A stretch of DNA of 33,428 bases, taken from CAYUAI01 sp964442745. Lineage in GTDB: Bacteria; Pseudomonadota; Gammaproteobacteria; S012-40. Below are positions 1 to 7,513 of the stretch, piece after piece (position 1 is the stretch's first letter; the number at the start of each line of letters is the position of its first letter). Made by a program: the position numbers and the translations under genes. The notes under the pieces are model-generated. The model was not told where the DNA came from and did not search any database. It worked only from the letters and a program-made list of their open reading frames with translations. The DNA lies in NCBI GenBank assembly GCA_964442745.1, contig CAYUAI010000043.1:1-33428 (forward strand), in the 5' to 3' direction.

Positions 1-38
1 TTTAATCAGTTTTTGTATCTTAGCAGGTTGTCTGATTT

Positions 39-425
39 ATGGGGTCCACTATAGAGGAAGACAAATCCATAGAAGAAGTCGAAGAGGACAATAAAGACTT
101 TGTAGATAAAGAAAAAAATAAGGAAGTTCAATCAAGGAAAAAATGGTATGCAACCCAAATAAAAAGACTAGCAATATGTATGGCTGACTTTATCTACATG
201 ACTTATGTGAGGGAATATAGCATTCAGCATGTCATTCAAACAAATGACCCAGAGTTTTTTGAAATAATGACTGGCATTACAAAAGAAGACTTTAACGAAC
301 TTTGCGATAGAGGTTTTATCAATACCTTGGCTCTTAATAGGATTGTCAGAGAGTTCAATAATCAGGAAGAGAGTTCCTTAAAACCCGAAGAATTTATTTT
401 TGATTTCATCAAAAAAGTGGCTTGA
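39..425 (+). CDS. Hypothetical protein, 128 aa
   Basis: I do not recognise this protein. The reading frame is open for 128 codons and starts at an ATG only one codon after an in-frame TGA (33-35), so it is not the visible tail of a longer frame unless that TGA is itself a mutation. A weak purine-rich AGCAGG lies about 11 bases upstream. The N-terminal third (about residues 5-35) is very acidic and then lysine-rich, probably disordered. The middle (40-75) is helical and aromatic (tryptophan, several tyrosines). The C-terminal half contains an ITKEDFNELCDRGFI stretch that looks like a folded helical domain. No signal peptide or membrane segment is visible. It could be the remains of a larger gene whose first part lies left of the window. 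A function cannot be given. Confidence 0.5.
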   Translation: MGSTIEEDKSIEEVEEDNKDFVDKEKNKEVQSRKKWYATQIKRLAICMADFIYMTYVREYSIQHVIQTNDPEFFEIMTGITKEDFNELCDRGFINTLALNRIVREFNNQEESSLKPEEFIFDFIKKVA

Positions 426-501
426 AATAGACGTATTAATAATTCATTCGTGACTAAAACAACCAATACCATGCTCGACGGATAATCGGTCTGAGGTTTT
501 C

Positions 502-1185
502 TTAGAACGCTAGTCGCTTTTTTTCATATACCATAGATATAGTTTTACCATCCCAGACATACGATAGATGTGGACCTTGGAGGGGGAGACTGATGGCGGG
601 TGGCCTGAGGGCCGCTATGCATTCACCTCCTGGCGCTCTAACTGAGCGATAGACGATTCCCCACGAGTTGATGGATTTCATTTCTTGGCCGAAAGCTTGG
701 CTAGCGGCCCAATCGTTGGGGTCATGTAGGTGTTGGTATTTATCGTCACGTATATCATGCATGGGTTTGGTGACTTCTCCGATATAAACGCGCATGCCAA
801 TTTCTCCCACCTCTTCATGAGTGTAAGCAAGAAACTGTGCGCGGTGGTGCTTGGTTTCTTCGATGGCGGTTTCAAGTGTTTTGGCCGCATAGTAGATACC
901 ATAGCTGCCATGGCTGAATCGGCTTGGGCAAGCTGAGCTAACGTGTGTGAATGCGGCCATGACGGGGGAAGATCCAGGACCGCTGAGGCGGTCTTCCGGT
1001 GGGACCCGTGCAATATTACCCACTTCATTTCTTAGTCGGTCATTAGTTAGAGACTCGATGTGATAGAGTTCTTCTATGAGTTCGGGATCGACCAGACTCT
1101 CAAAGAAGTTGATCGGGGGGTATTTAGACGAAATGACCCGATATTGATGTTCCCAGTCAAGTTTTGTCGTGGGTGGTGCTTTCAT
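502..1185 (-). CDS. RES-domain toxin (Xre/ParS-RES type II TA)
   Basis: A 227-residue RES-domain protein. RES toxins (MbcT, ParT and relatives) have a diphtheria-toxin-like fold and degrade or transfer NAD+, which stops growth unless the partner antitoxin covers the active site. Family features visible here are an SRF arginine near residue 89, the GIYYAAKTLETAIEE block (98-110) with the conserved Tyr and Glu, and the SWGIVYRSV segment with the Ser near 181, followed by a PGGECIAAL strand. The length is usual for RES proteins with an N-terminal extension. The start ATG overlaps the antitoxin stop codon (TAATG), so toxin translation is coupled to the antitoxin, which is the usual order for this TA class. 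No frameshift or missing key residue is seen, so the toxin looks intact. Confidence 0.9.
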   Translation of the reverse strand: MKAPPTTKLDWEHQYRVISSKYPPINFFESLVDPELIEELYHIESLTNDRLRNEVGNIARVPPEDRLSGPGSSPVMAAFTHVSSACPSRFSHGSYGIYYAAKTLETAIEETKHHRAQFLAYTHEEVGEIGMRVYIGEVTKPMHDIRDDKYQHLHDPNDWAASQAFGQEMKSINSWGIVYRSVRAPGGECIAALRPPAISLPLQGPHLSYVWDGKTISMVYEKKRLAF

Positions 1186-1586
1186 TAAAGCCCTCGCTGA
1201 GCCTCTAAATAGCGACGGACATCAGCCAGATCGACGAGGCTTCCTGCCAGCATTCTTTCCAAGGCGCTTTGACCATTGAGAAGTGGAGCCGCATTCGGTT
1301 TACGTATCCACTCATTTGCCGTACGTGGATTGGCTAACAATATGTTTAGGTCTTTGTAGATACCGAGTAGATAGCTAATGCGCTCTAGGGCGTCACGACT
1401 TAACCGGTTTGCCGTTTTTTTTGCCTTCCATTTATAAAATGTTGATTCGGGAGGCGAGCCAAGCAGTGTGCGTTCTTCTGCCGCTGATAGCTTCCAGCGG
1501 TTGGATAAATTAAAGAAGGCCTGCAAAGCGGCGTTGGCAATTTTTTTGGGATCATGTTGTGTTTGGTTGAGGGCTAGATGTGGCAT
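1185..1586 (-). CDS. Xre/MbcA/ParS-family antitoxin
   Basis: The antitoxin partner of the RES toxin, 133 residues from the chosen start. Residues 34-75 form the Xre-like DNA-binding part (motif LLGSPPESTFYKWKA, where the STFYKW stretch is the likely recognition helix). Residues 76-133 are the MbcA/ParS C-terminal toxin-binding domain (DUF2384), with the typical LANPRTANEWI and LNGQSALERMLAG segments. The frame is open further upstream to a TTG at 1646, but that codon lies inside the predicted -35 box. An ATG at 1601 lacks a Shine-Dalgarno site. The ATG at 1586 has GGAG nine bases upstream and fits the MPHLALNQ beginning. Such antitoxins normally repress their own operon, and a palindrome lies inside the promoter here. 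Confidence 0.88.
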   Translation of the reverse strand: MPHLALNQTQHDPKKIANAALQAFFNLSNRWKLSAAEERTLLGSPPESTFYKWKAKKTANRLSRDALERISYLLGIYKDLNILLANPRTANEWIRKPNAAPLLNGQSALERMLAGSLVDLADVRRYLEAQRGL

Positions 1587-1618
1587 GCGCCGTATCTCCA
1601 TAAATGTAGTATATTTGT

Positions 1619-1646
1619 ATAATACTCCATATTTGGAGTATTTCAA
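1619..1646 (-). promoter_or_regulatory. Promoter with embedded operator palindrome for the RES/Xre operon
   Basis: On the minus strand a -35 TTGAAA (1646-1641) is followed after 16 bases by a -10 TATTAT (1624-1619), each matching five of six consensus positions. The inverted repeat AATACTCC-ATATTT-GGAGTATT (1621-1642, 8-bp arms) fills the spacer, so a protein bound there would block RNA polymerase. Transcription would start near 1612, leaving a leader of about 26 bases before the antitoxin ATG. Autorepression by the antitoxin is inferred from the family. Confidence 0.65.
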
Positions 1647-1650
1647 CTTG

Positions 1651-1678
1651 AATTATTAGGCGGCAGCGCCTAATAATT
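1651..1678. repeat. Perfect 12-bp palindrome with 4-base loop
   Basis: AATTATTAGGCG is followed by GCAG and then its exact reverse complement. It lies four bases upstream of the TA promoter -35 box. The GGCG/CGCC base makes a stable hairpin, but there is no T-tract on either side, so it is not an obvious terminator. It may be a second regulatory site or a small REP-like element. Confidence 0.7.
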
Positions 1679-1742
1679 AGCCAATGGAGGTAGGGATATA
1701 TGGTTTAGGTATGGGGAAGGCTATTATTTGTTCTTGTTCGTA

Positions 1743-1803
1743 GCCCGGATGCCGCGTAGCAGAATCCGAGTATTCCTTGGATTCCATTGCCTTTCATCCG
1801 GGC
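1743..1803. repeat. Short palindromic intergenic repeat (GCCCGGATG...CATCCGGGC)
   Basis: Nine-base perfect arms GCCCGGATG (1743-1751) and CATCCGGGC (1795-1803) flank an interior containing GCGTAGCAGAATCCGAG. This resembles the GTAGCCCGGATG...GCGTAGC-type dispersed intergenic repeats found in many proteobacteria (from memory, not searched). It lies between the TA operon promoter and the end of the ATPase gene. Confidence 0.6.
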
Positions 1804-1919
1804 GACCCTCCTCAGTTTTAGATTCGATATTATACCGAAAAGATTAGATGCCCAATTTGAAAGGATGTAGCATTACTCTTTGCACGTCTATACCTTAATG
1901 ATCCATTAGATGATGCCAT

Positions 1920-3387
1920 TTAATCCTTAGTCACTCCCAACAAATCTTGCAATGTGACCTCTCCCGATACAAGATCTTCGGCCCAAACATTGCGTTTAAT
2001 CCCAAGCGTTGAAATCATACTTAGAAAAACCTGTTTCTTTGTTTTTGTGCATGCTTCAAATACATTGATTTTGTTTATTAAGTTCTTCGCATAGACTTTA
2101 TCTAAGGTAAATAATGTGTTGCAATATTTAATTTCACATAATGTGATTGATTGGTCTGAGCGATCAATCAATAAATCAACTTGTGCGCCTGAGGCTGAGT
2201 TACCTTGGCTGGGTAGATAGCGCCAACTACCCACTTCTTCTGCTACATGGCTTAAGTCTAATGCATAGATAATTTCATCAATATGCTTGAGACAAGTGGC
2301 TTCAAATGCATGCCCCTTCCATATGTTAAATTTTTGTTCTTTGGATTTGACTTGCCAATAGTTTCGATGACTACCCGGCTGATGATGACGAATCGAATCA
2401 ATCCAGTAAAGATAAAAAAGTGTAAACTCATCCATAACTTTTATAAAATAGTCTTTTTTTGCACGTTCAAAGGGCACGAATGTTTCTATAGAATCTGCGG
2501 ATTTTAACTCATCCAGTCGTTTATTAAAGGTACCCCCTGATTGCATGTCTGTTGCATCTAATAATTGTTGGCGTGAAATACCAAAGCGGCGTTTAGCAAT
2601 TTGCCGAATTAATTGTATGTGTTGATCAGCGTGTTCAAATAACGATGAAAACAACAAATCAAACTCAGCAAACAATGGTGCATTTTTTGCGAAACATAGC
2701 TGATTAATAATTTGCACGGGTGACTTGCCTTTGGGAATATGCCGCAGGTAATAGGGAATACCTCCAAGCACCAAATACAAGTCAAGTATCTGTAAATTAT
2801 TGAGATGTGCACCACGGGCAGATAAATAATTACGTGTTTCACTGAGTGATAAAGGTGTTAAATGAATTTGATAGGTTAAACGATTGTAAAGCCCACCCTT
2901 AGCTCGCACAACATTATCTAACATCCACGAAGCAGCGGATCCGCACACAATGAACCATTACATTAGGTAATGTACTCCATTCGGTATTCCAGTAATAATC
3001 TAGCGCTTGCAGTACCCCGGAACGTTTAGAGGCTAACCAAGGTAATTCGTCAAAAAATAGAATGATTTTTTGTTGACGCTTAATTTTTTTTATCAAGAGC
3101 GTCAATAATGAAAACGCTTCTCGCCAATTAGCGAATTCTTTGGATGGAAATTCTGGTGTGAAGACGTTTAATAGCGTAGAATAAAAATCACTCAATTGAT
3201 CCGATAGCCTACCTCCTTTTTGTCCCGTTACTTGAAAAAATAAACCTTTACCTTGACAAAACTGACGTACTAAAAATGTTTTGCCAACTCGACGTCGTCC
3301 ATAGAGTGCTAAAAACTCTGCTTCAGTTGAGCGAATCAGCGTATCCAGTATTTTTTGTTCCGAATGTCGCCCAATTAACATTTCCAT
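1920..3387 (-). pseudogene. AAA+ ATPase with DUF234/PD-(D/E)XK-like C-terminus, frameshifted
   Basis: A member of the archaeal-type ATPase family (ATPase_2 domain followed by DUF234), found in scattered accessory regions; its cellular role is poorly known. The N-terminal part (ATG 3387) begins MEMLIGRHSEQ and has a Walker A GRRRVGKT (residues 30-37) and Walker B ILFFDELPWL (about 109-118). The second part continues in another frame with CGSAASWM, a helical region, and a nuclease-like end with VDLLID...LCEIKY, the D...ExK pattern of DUF234. The two frames join within 2952-2956, where one extra base follows PNVMV. Removing it restores PNVMV-IVCGSAASW. A sequencing error is possible, but as written the product is truncated before the sensor region. 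An AGGA lies 13 bases upstream of the start. Confidence 0.82.
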
Positions 3388-3413
3388 GATGTTGCAGTTA
3401 TCCTTTCTATGAT

Positions 3414-3522
3414 TAGATTTGGCTGGAAATAACAATATCTTTGTCAGCCAAATCCTCTTTAATAAATGCCTGCAAAACGGCGTTGGCAATTTTTTTGGAT
3501 CATACTCAGTTTGGTTGTGGTG
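3414..3522 (-). pseudogene. Relic of a second ParS/MbcA-type antitoxin N-terminus
   Basis: On the minus strand NQTEYDPKK is followed, after a one-base deletion, by IANAVLQAF and then a divergent tail to a stop. The intact antitoxin has NQTQHDPKKIANAALQAF. At DNA level 3468-3516 and 1519-1568 agree at about 44 of 50 positions by eye. The relic lacks the DNA-binding and toxin-binding domains and sits just upstream of the ATPase gene, so it cannot act as an antitoxin. Confidence 0.65.
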
Positions 3523-3537
3523 ATGTTTAATCAATGA

Positions 3538-3640
3538 AGATATATGGCTTCGATAGCACCTCAAAGCCCTGTAATGGCACTACTTAAACCTAAACCCCCA
3601 ACGCCAGCATTGAGGATGGCAATTTTCAGTGATGAATACT
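3538..3640 (-). pseudogene. Relic of a FAD-dependent oxidoreductase N-terminus
   Basis: The minus strand reads SLKIAILNAGVGGLGLSSAI, then TGL, a stop and GAIEA. This resembles the Rossmann dinucleotide-binding start of FAD-dependent monooxygenases (KIAIIGAGIGGL) with GxG altered to NAG. No catalytic region follows. The match is short, so the call is tentative. Confidence 0.35.
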
Positions 3641-3693
3641 CCTTTTGGATAGTGGCTTGTGCTAAATTCAGTGATAGCTCAGGCACGGATAGG

Positions 3694-3721
3694 CGTTACC
3701 ACGCACAGGAGCGTGGGAGCG
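3694..3721. repeat. REP-like hairpin, CGTTaCCACGC / GCGTGGgAgCG
   Basis: Eleven-base arms, nine of them matching, surround ACAGGA. The core CGTTCCCACGC...GCGTGGGAACG type is a widespread dispersed repeat in gammaproteobacteria (recalled, not searched). A related hairpin lies at 6954-6981. Confidence 0.5.
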
Positions 3722-4187
3722 AGAGCGAAATTTTCTTAATGGTATGACTGCAAGGCGTATCATGTGGATCATGAGCAGGAATTGAGTTTATTTCACCCCT
3801 TATAGATTTTAGGCTTATTTCCCATTGGAAATAAAGGGGAGCTTCAGACTCATTTGGTATTGGATCAGGAAACAAGCGCTGTCATTTTGTGAATGGATGG
3901 TTAGGTGGCCAGTTGTTGCTTTTACCAGGCATCGTTGCTGATTTACTTTTAATCAGACAGCATAATAACCGCAGGTATGTTCGTTAAAATCACGAAATTT
4001 TCTATGGTAATTTTTCATTTTAAATTCAGTTTAGCAATGCACTATTTAAAGCTCAATAACGCAGCTTTTTTCATTATTTTTTGTTTTTAATATTTATCCT
4101 GCATGGATAAAACTAAAGATTTGGGATAATTATTTTAAACCTGTGATCTGGATATTTTAACAGGAATACAGGTGAAATGCTGGTTAT

Positions 4188-4210
4188 TGTGATGCTGGAT
4201 TAGCATCACA
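4188..4210. repeat. Perfect 9-bp hairpin
   Basis: TGTGATGCT, loop GGATT, AGCATCACA. No T-run follows on either strand, so an operator or REP-like element is as likely as a terminator. Confidence 0.5.
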
Positions 4211-4410
4211 TTATAAAAACAATAAATAATAATAAGATGTATATCGCACTAAAGTTTAAGCGGCTATTGTCATTGTTCTAGTTACATAGTTTTGCAAGCG
4301 CAATGACTAGCGATAGGCTTATTCAAATAGTGGTACTTTAAGTGGGGCAGAGAGTCAATCGTATTGTTGCAATACAATATTCGTATTTAGTTACATCGCG
4401 TCGCCGTATT

Positions 4411-4440
4411 ATTAATAATAGATAATAATAGATAATAATA
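4411..4440. repeat. 10-base tandem repeat (GATAATAATA, about 3 copies)
   Basis: ATTAATAATA is followed by two exact copies of GATAATAATA. This is a simple AT-rich tandem array in the gene-free stretch and could vary in copy number. No function is evident. Confidence 0.75.
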
Positions 4441-5066
4441 GCGAATTGTATGGATGTTTGCGTTGTGTATGTTTCTGCTAACTTGTTGTAGTACCAAATG
4501 TGATTACAACGACATAGAAATATAACTTAAATGTTTTACGAGCATGTGCTGTATCTGCATGCCCCACATTGACAGCCTTACATCAATCCTGCCTGGCTAT
4601 TAAGCCACGTGATATATTTAAATCGAACATGTTTCTCTCCCTTTTAACTTGCATTTCGCATCATGGCATGTGGATATCGCAAAAGGATTTGACTTCACAT
4701 TGGTTTTTCTGAACGAGCGCAATACTTGTGGCATGAGTGTGCGAAGAAAAATCCGTGAAGGATTCAGGTCTCAAGTCAGACTGTATATCGTGATACGAAA
4801 TATAAGTTTTTCCCCGCTTGCAGTTAGTTAACTGCATGGATGGGATAGGCTATTTATTGCGTGCTTATTCCATCATTCTCATGATACTTCAGGACGATTA
4901 ACATGAGTTATGTTGTTGTATATTTTTAGCTCGTTTAGCAGAGATGAAAATATAATATAGCTTTCAGTGGTTTTATCGCTGAATTTTTTAATAAATGGGA
5001 GAAACTATGCGAATTAATAATACATTTAACAACAATAATAGTAATTGGCATACGGGGGGTTTAACA

Positions 5067-6932
5067 ATGGCAAAAATGAGTTTGATTTTTATTGCCTTTT
5101 TGATGACGGCTTGTATTGAATCATTTACCGTCACCGTGGATGAGCCATTAGATGGAAATATCACGCCGCCGGGGAATACTAATCCAGTAGATACTATTTC
5201 ACCACTTTTGGATCCATTAACTCAACCTAAATTTGTTAATCCACTGACGATACCTAAAGTGTTGTCCGCGGATAAACAGAAAATCCCTGGGGTCGACTAT
5301 TACGAACTGGCAATGACTCAAATGCAACAATATTTAGGGTTGATCGACCCTGTTACTGGCCGGGCATTAATCACAACTGTATGGGGGTATGGCGGAAGTT
5401 ATCCTGCTCCTACCATTGAGACTAGATCGACCTCTTTTGAGAATAAAGTCAACCCCGGATTACCTGTTCAGGTGCTTTGGACTAATGAACTACCGGTGAC
5501 ACACTTATTGCCTTTAGATACCACCTTAGGTTGTGGGACGGTCATCCCTGGGTGTCGGCCTGAAGTACGCACGGTGCCACATTTGCACGGAGGGCATACG
5601 GATGCCGCCAGCGATGGTCATCCTGAGGCTTGGTTTACGCCGGGTTTTAGTCAAGGTGGACCCAAGTTTGATCGGTCAATGAACGGCGTTTATCACTATC
5701 GAAACGATCAAGAAGCCGCCGGTTTATGGTATCATGATCACACCATGGGGACGACGCGGCTGAACGTTTATGCTGGATTGGCTGGGTTTTATTTCATTCG
5801 TGATGATAATGAAGATTTTTTATTAAATATGGGGTATCTACCTCAGCGCGCCTATGAAATACCGCTGATGATTCAAGATCGATCTTTTTACAAAGATGGT
5901 TCACTTTATTATCCCAATGAGTCTTTCAAGGATCCCGTGACAGGTCAACCCTTGTCGTTAGATCCATTGACGGGTCAACCTGTCGCATCCGTGGTGCCCG
6001 AGTTTTTTGGTGATTTTATCTTAGTCAATGGCAAAGCCTGGCCTGTGCTGGAAGTCGAGCCAAGAAAATATCGTTTTAGAATGCTGAATGCGTCCAATTC
6101 TCGTTTTTATGCCATGGAGTTTAACTTGGAAAAAATGGCTGGAGCGACGAAGGTATACAGAAACTTAAATTTTTTTCAGATCGGTACTGATGGTGGTTTG
6201 CTGAATGCAGCAGTGGAAACGAAATCCTTGTTATTAGGACCGGGGGAACGAGCGGATATTGTGATTGATTTTTCACAAGCGAATGTATTAGGGGAAACCA
6301 TCATATTGACGAATGATGCGCGATCCCCCTTTCCCATGGGTGACAGCATTGATCCACAAACGAATGGCCAAATTATGGCATTTAAAGTGGTGAAGCCGCT
6401 GAATATCAATATTCCTGATAGCAAACAACCACAATCATTACGACCTGTTAATATACCGCTCTTACGTGCGATGCCAGGGGTACCAGGGAGAGAGCTTATT
6501 TTAGCCGAAGGCATTGATGAACTCGGTCGGTTAAAACCTTTGTTGGGAACTTCGGCGATGGGACCTTTAAATTGGTCGGACCCGATTACGGAAACACCAA
6601 GAATTAATACCACCGAAATCTGGTCCATTATTAATGTGACACCTGATACCCATCCCGTGCATAAACACTTGGTGCAATTTCAAATAATGGATCGGCAACG
6701 GTTTGATACGGCCACTTATGTTCCTGGTCGGCCCGAAACGTTACAATTGCTGGGTTCGCCAATCCCCCCTGGTCCGCAAGAAAGTGGTTGGAAGGATACC
6801 GTGCGAGCAAACCCTGGAGAGGTAGTGCGTATCATCGCTTATTATGATTTGCTTGGTGAATATGTTTGGCATTGTCATATCCTGGAGCATGAAGATTATG
6901 AAATGATGCGACCTTTCGAAGTCATCATGTAA
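5067..6932 (+). CDS. Multicopper oxidase, exported lipoprotein (laccase/CotA/bilirubin-oxidase group)
   Basis: A complete three-cupredoxin multicopper oxidase, which oxidises a substrate at a type 1 copper and reduces O2 to water at the trinuclear cluster. All four copper-binding blocks are present (numbering from 5067): HLHGGH (His172, His174), WYHDH (His223, His225), HPVHKH (529-534) and HCHILEHEDYEM (602-613) with Cys603 and the axial Met613. A short hydrophobic signal ends in FLMTAC, giving a probable lipidated Cys16, so the enzyme should sit in the periplasm or outer membrane. The frame is open from ATG 4995, and ATG 5007 has GGGAG five bases before it, adding about 20 Asn-rich residues. 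ATG 5067 has GGGGGG seven bases upstream and gives a normal signal peptide. The substrate cannot be told from sequence. The gene stands alone, downstream of a long AT-rich region. Confidence 0.93.
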   Translation: MAKMSLIFIAFLMTACIESFTVTVDEPLDGNITPPGNTNPVDTISPLLDPLTQPKFVNPLTIPKVLSADKQKIPGVDYYELAMTQMQQYLGLIDPVTGRALITTVWGYGGSYPAPTIETRSTSFENKVNPGLPVQVLWTNELPVTHLLPLDTTLGCGTVIPGCRPEVRTVPHLHGGHTDAASDGHPEAWFTPGFSQGGPKFDRSMNGVYHYRNDQEAAGLWYHDHTMGTTRLNVYAGLAGFYFIRDDNEDFLLNMGYLPQRAYEIPLMIQDRSFYKDGSLYYPNESFKDPVTGQPLSLDPLTGQPVASVVPEFFGDFILVNGKAWPVLEVEPRKYRFRMLNASNSRFYAMEFNLEKMAGATKVYRNLNFFQIGTDGGLLNAAVETKSLLLGPGERADIVIDFSQANVLGETIILTNDARSPFPMGDSIDPQTNGQIMAFKVVKPLNINIPDSKQPQSLRPVNIPLLRAMPGVPGRELILAEGIDELGRLKPLLGTSAMGPLNWSDPITETPRINTTEIWSIINVTPDTHPVHKHLVQFQIMDRQRFDTATYVPGRPETLQLLGSPIPPGPQESGWKDTVRANPGEVVRIIAYYDLLGEYVWHCHILEHEDYEMMRPFEVIM

Positions 6933-6953
6933 ATCTTTTTCCGTTTCTTTAAC

Positions 6954-6981
6954 GCGTTCCCATGCAACTGTGTGGGAACGC
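6954..6981. repeat. Hairpin GCGTTCCCA / TGGGAACGC after the multicopper oxidase
   Basis: Nine-base perfect arms with a 10-base loop, 21 bases after the multicopper oxidase stop. A-runs rather than T-runs follow on the plus strand, so it is a poor intrinsic terminator. The arm sequence matches the dispersed GTTCCCACGC-type hairpin also seen at 3694-3721. Confidence 0.6.
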
Positions 6982-7513
6982 CGATCAAAAAAAGCACGAA
7001 AGTTATAGTCAAGGGTTCGCTCATTTATTTTGTCACATTAGATCATACTTTCGATGGAGCTTGTCGTTTAACGTGCCATCGATTTCTCATTTTACATGCC
7101 GTTGCAAACCTTTCTTTTTTATAGGCTACTAATTTCATTGTTAACTGATTATACTCAGGAAGAGGAAATGGGCTTAGACCCAGCTCTCGTATTACATGGA
7201 TTCACGTTTTCTTTCGCATTATTCTCCATGAGTTTTATTTAAGCCGACATTGGGTAGTCTCGCGTTTGAACATCGCGATGAGAATTGATTTCTCAGGGGT
7301 TTTTCTGAAGGAGGCCATACGTTGTTGGATGGCTGATTGACGAAAAGTTTCTGTGAAATCAAGGATCAAGTGAGATTAAATGATAGGCTGCTCAATGTTG
7401 GTTTAAGCCATTTCTTTTGTTTAAAGCCAGCCCAAGTTCGTTGGGAACTGGTAAAACCTTAATCATCATTGCTGTCACTTGTCGTATTTTGAGCAGCCAA
7501 GAGATATGTCATC
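6982..7513. other. Intergenic region, no supported gene; contains a dispersed repeat
   Basis: About 530 bases. It contains an inverted repeat TCGATGG...CCATCGA (about 7052-7082) and a repeat pair described separately (7241-7407). The minus strand has open runs, for example a coding-like stretch over 7250-7360, but none has a start signal or a recognisable family, so they are best seen as relics or chance. The 7514 gene start is preceded only by a weak purine stretch (AAGAGA). Confidence 0.5.
7241..7407. repeat. Imperfect inverted repeat pair, second copy near 19.3 kb
   Basis: 7241-7260 (GCCGACATTGGGTAGTCT core) is an imperfect reverse complement of about 7386-7407 (GGCTGCTCAATGTTGG core), roughly 15 of 20 positions. 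The right end, from TGAAATCAAGGATCAA (7354-7369) through ATGATAGGCTGCTCAATGTTGG, recurs at 19288-19332 with a 10-base gap. This looks like a small mobile element or duplicated remnant. Confidence 0.45.

Larger units (their letters stand above)
3748..4994. other. Long AT-rich intergenic region without a supported gene
   Basis: About 1.25 kb with no convincing reading frame. The short frames present lack start signals and family resemblance. Two local structures are visible: a perfect hairpin TGTGATGCT-GGATT-AGCATCACA (4188-4210) with no T-tract, and a 10-base tandem repeat (4411-4440). A TATAAT at 4951-4956 upstream of the multicopper oxidase gene has no good -35 partner. Around 3760-3900 the forward strand shows short open runs broken by stops, possibly old coding sequence. 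Confidence 0.6.

Noticed and set aside
1601..1646. Longer antitoxin start (TTG 1646 or ATG 1601)
   Set aside because: TTG 1646 is in the -35 box and ATG 1601 has no ribosome site; ATG 1586 has GGAG at nine bases.
3544..3747. A 67-codon plus-strand frame
   Set aside because: No ribosome site or family resemblance; the minus strand here carries relic sequence and a REP-like hairpin overlaps its end.
4411..4440. Possible CRISPR-like array
   Set aside because: It is a 10-base AT-only tandem repeat with no spacers.
4649..4831. A 60-codon plus-strand frame in the gene-free stretch
   Set aside because: Unusual composition, no Shine-Dalgarno and no recognisable domain; likely chance.
6954..6981. 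Hairpin as intrinsic terminator of the multicopper oxidase
   Set aside because: It is followed by A-rich, not T-rich, sequence on the coding strand; kept only as a repeat.
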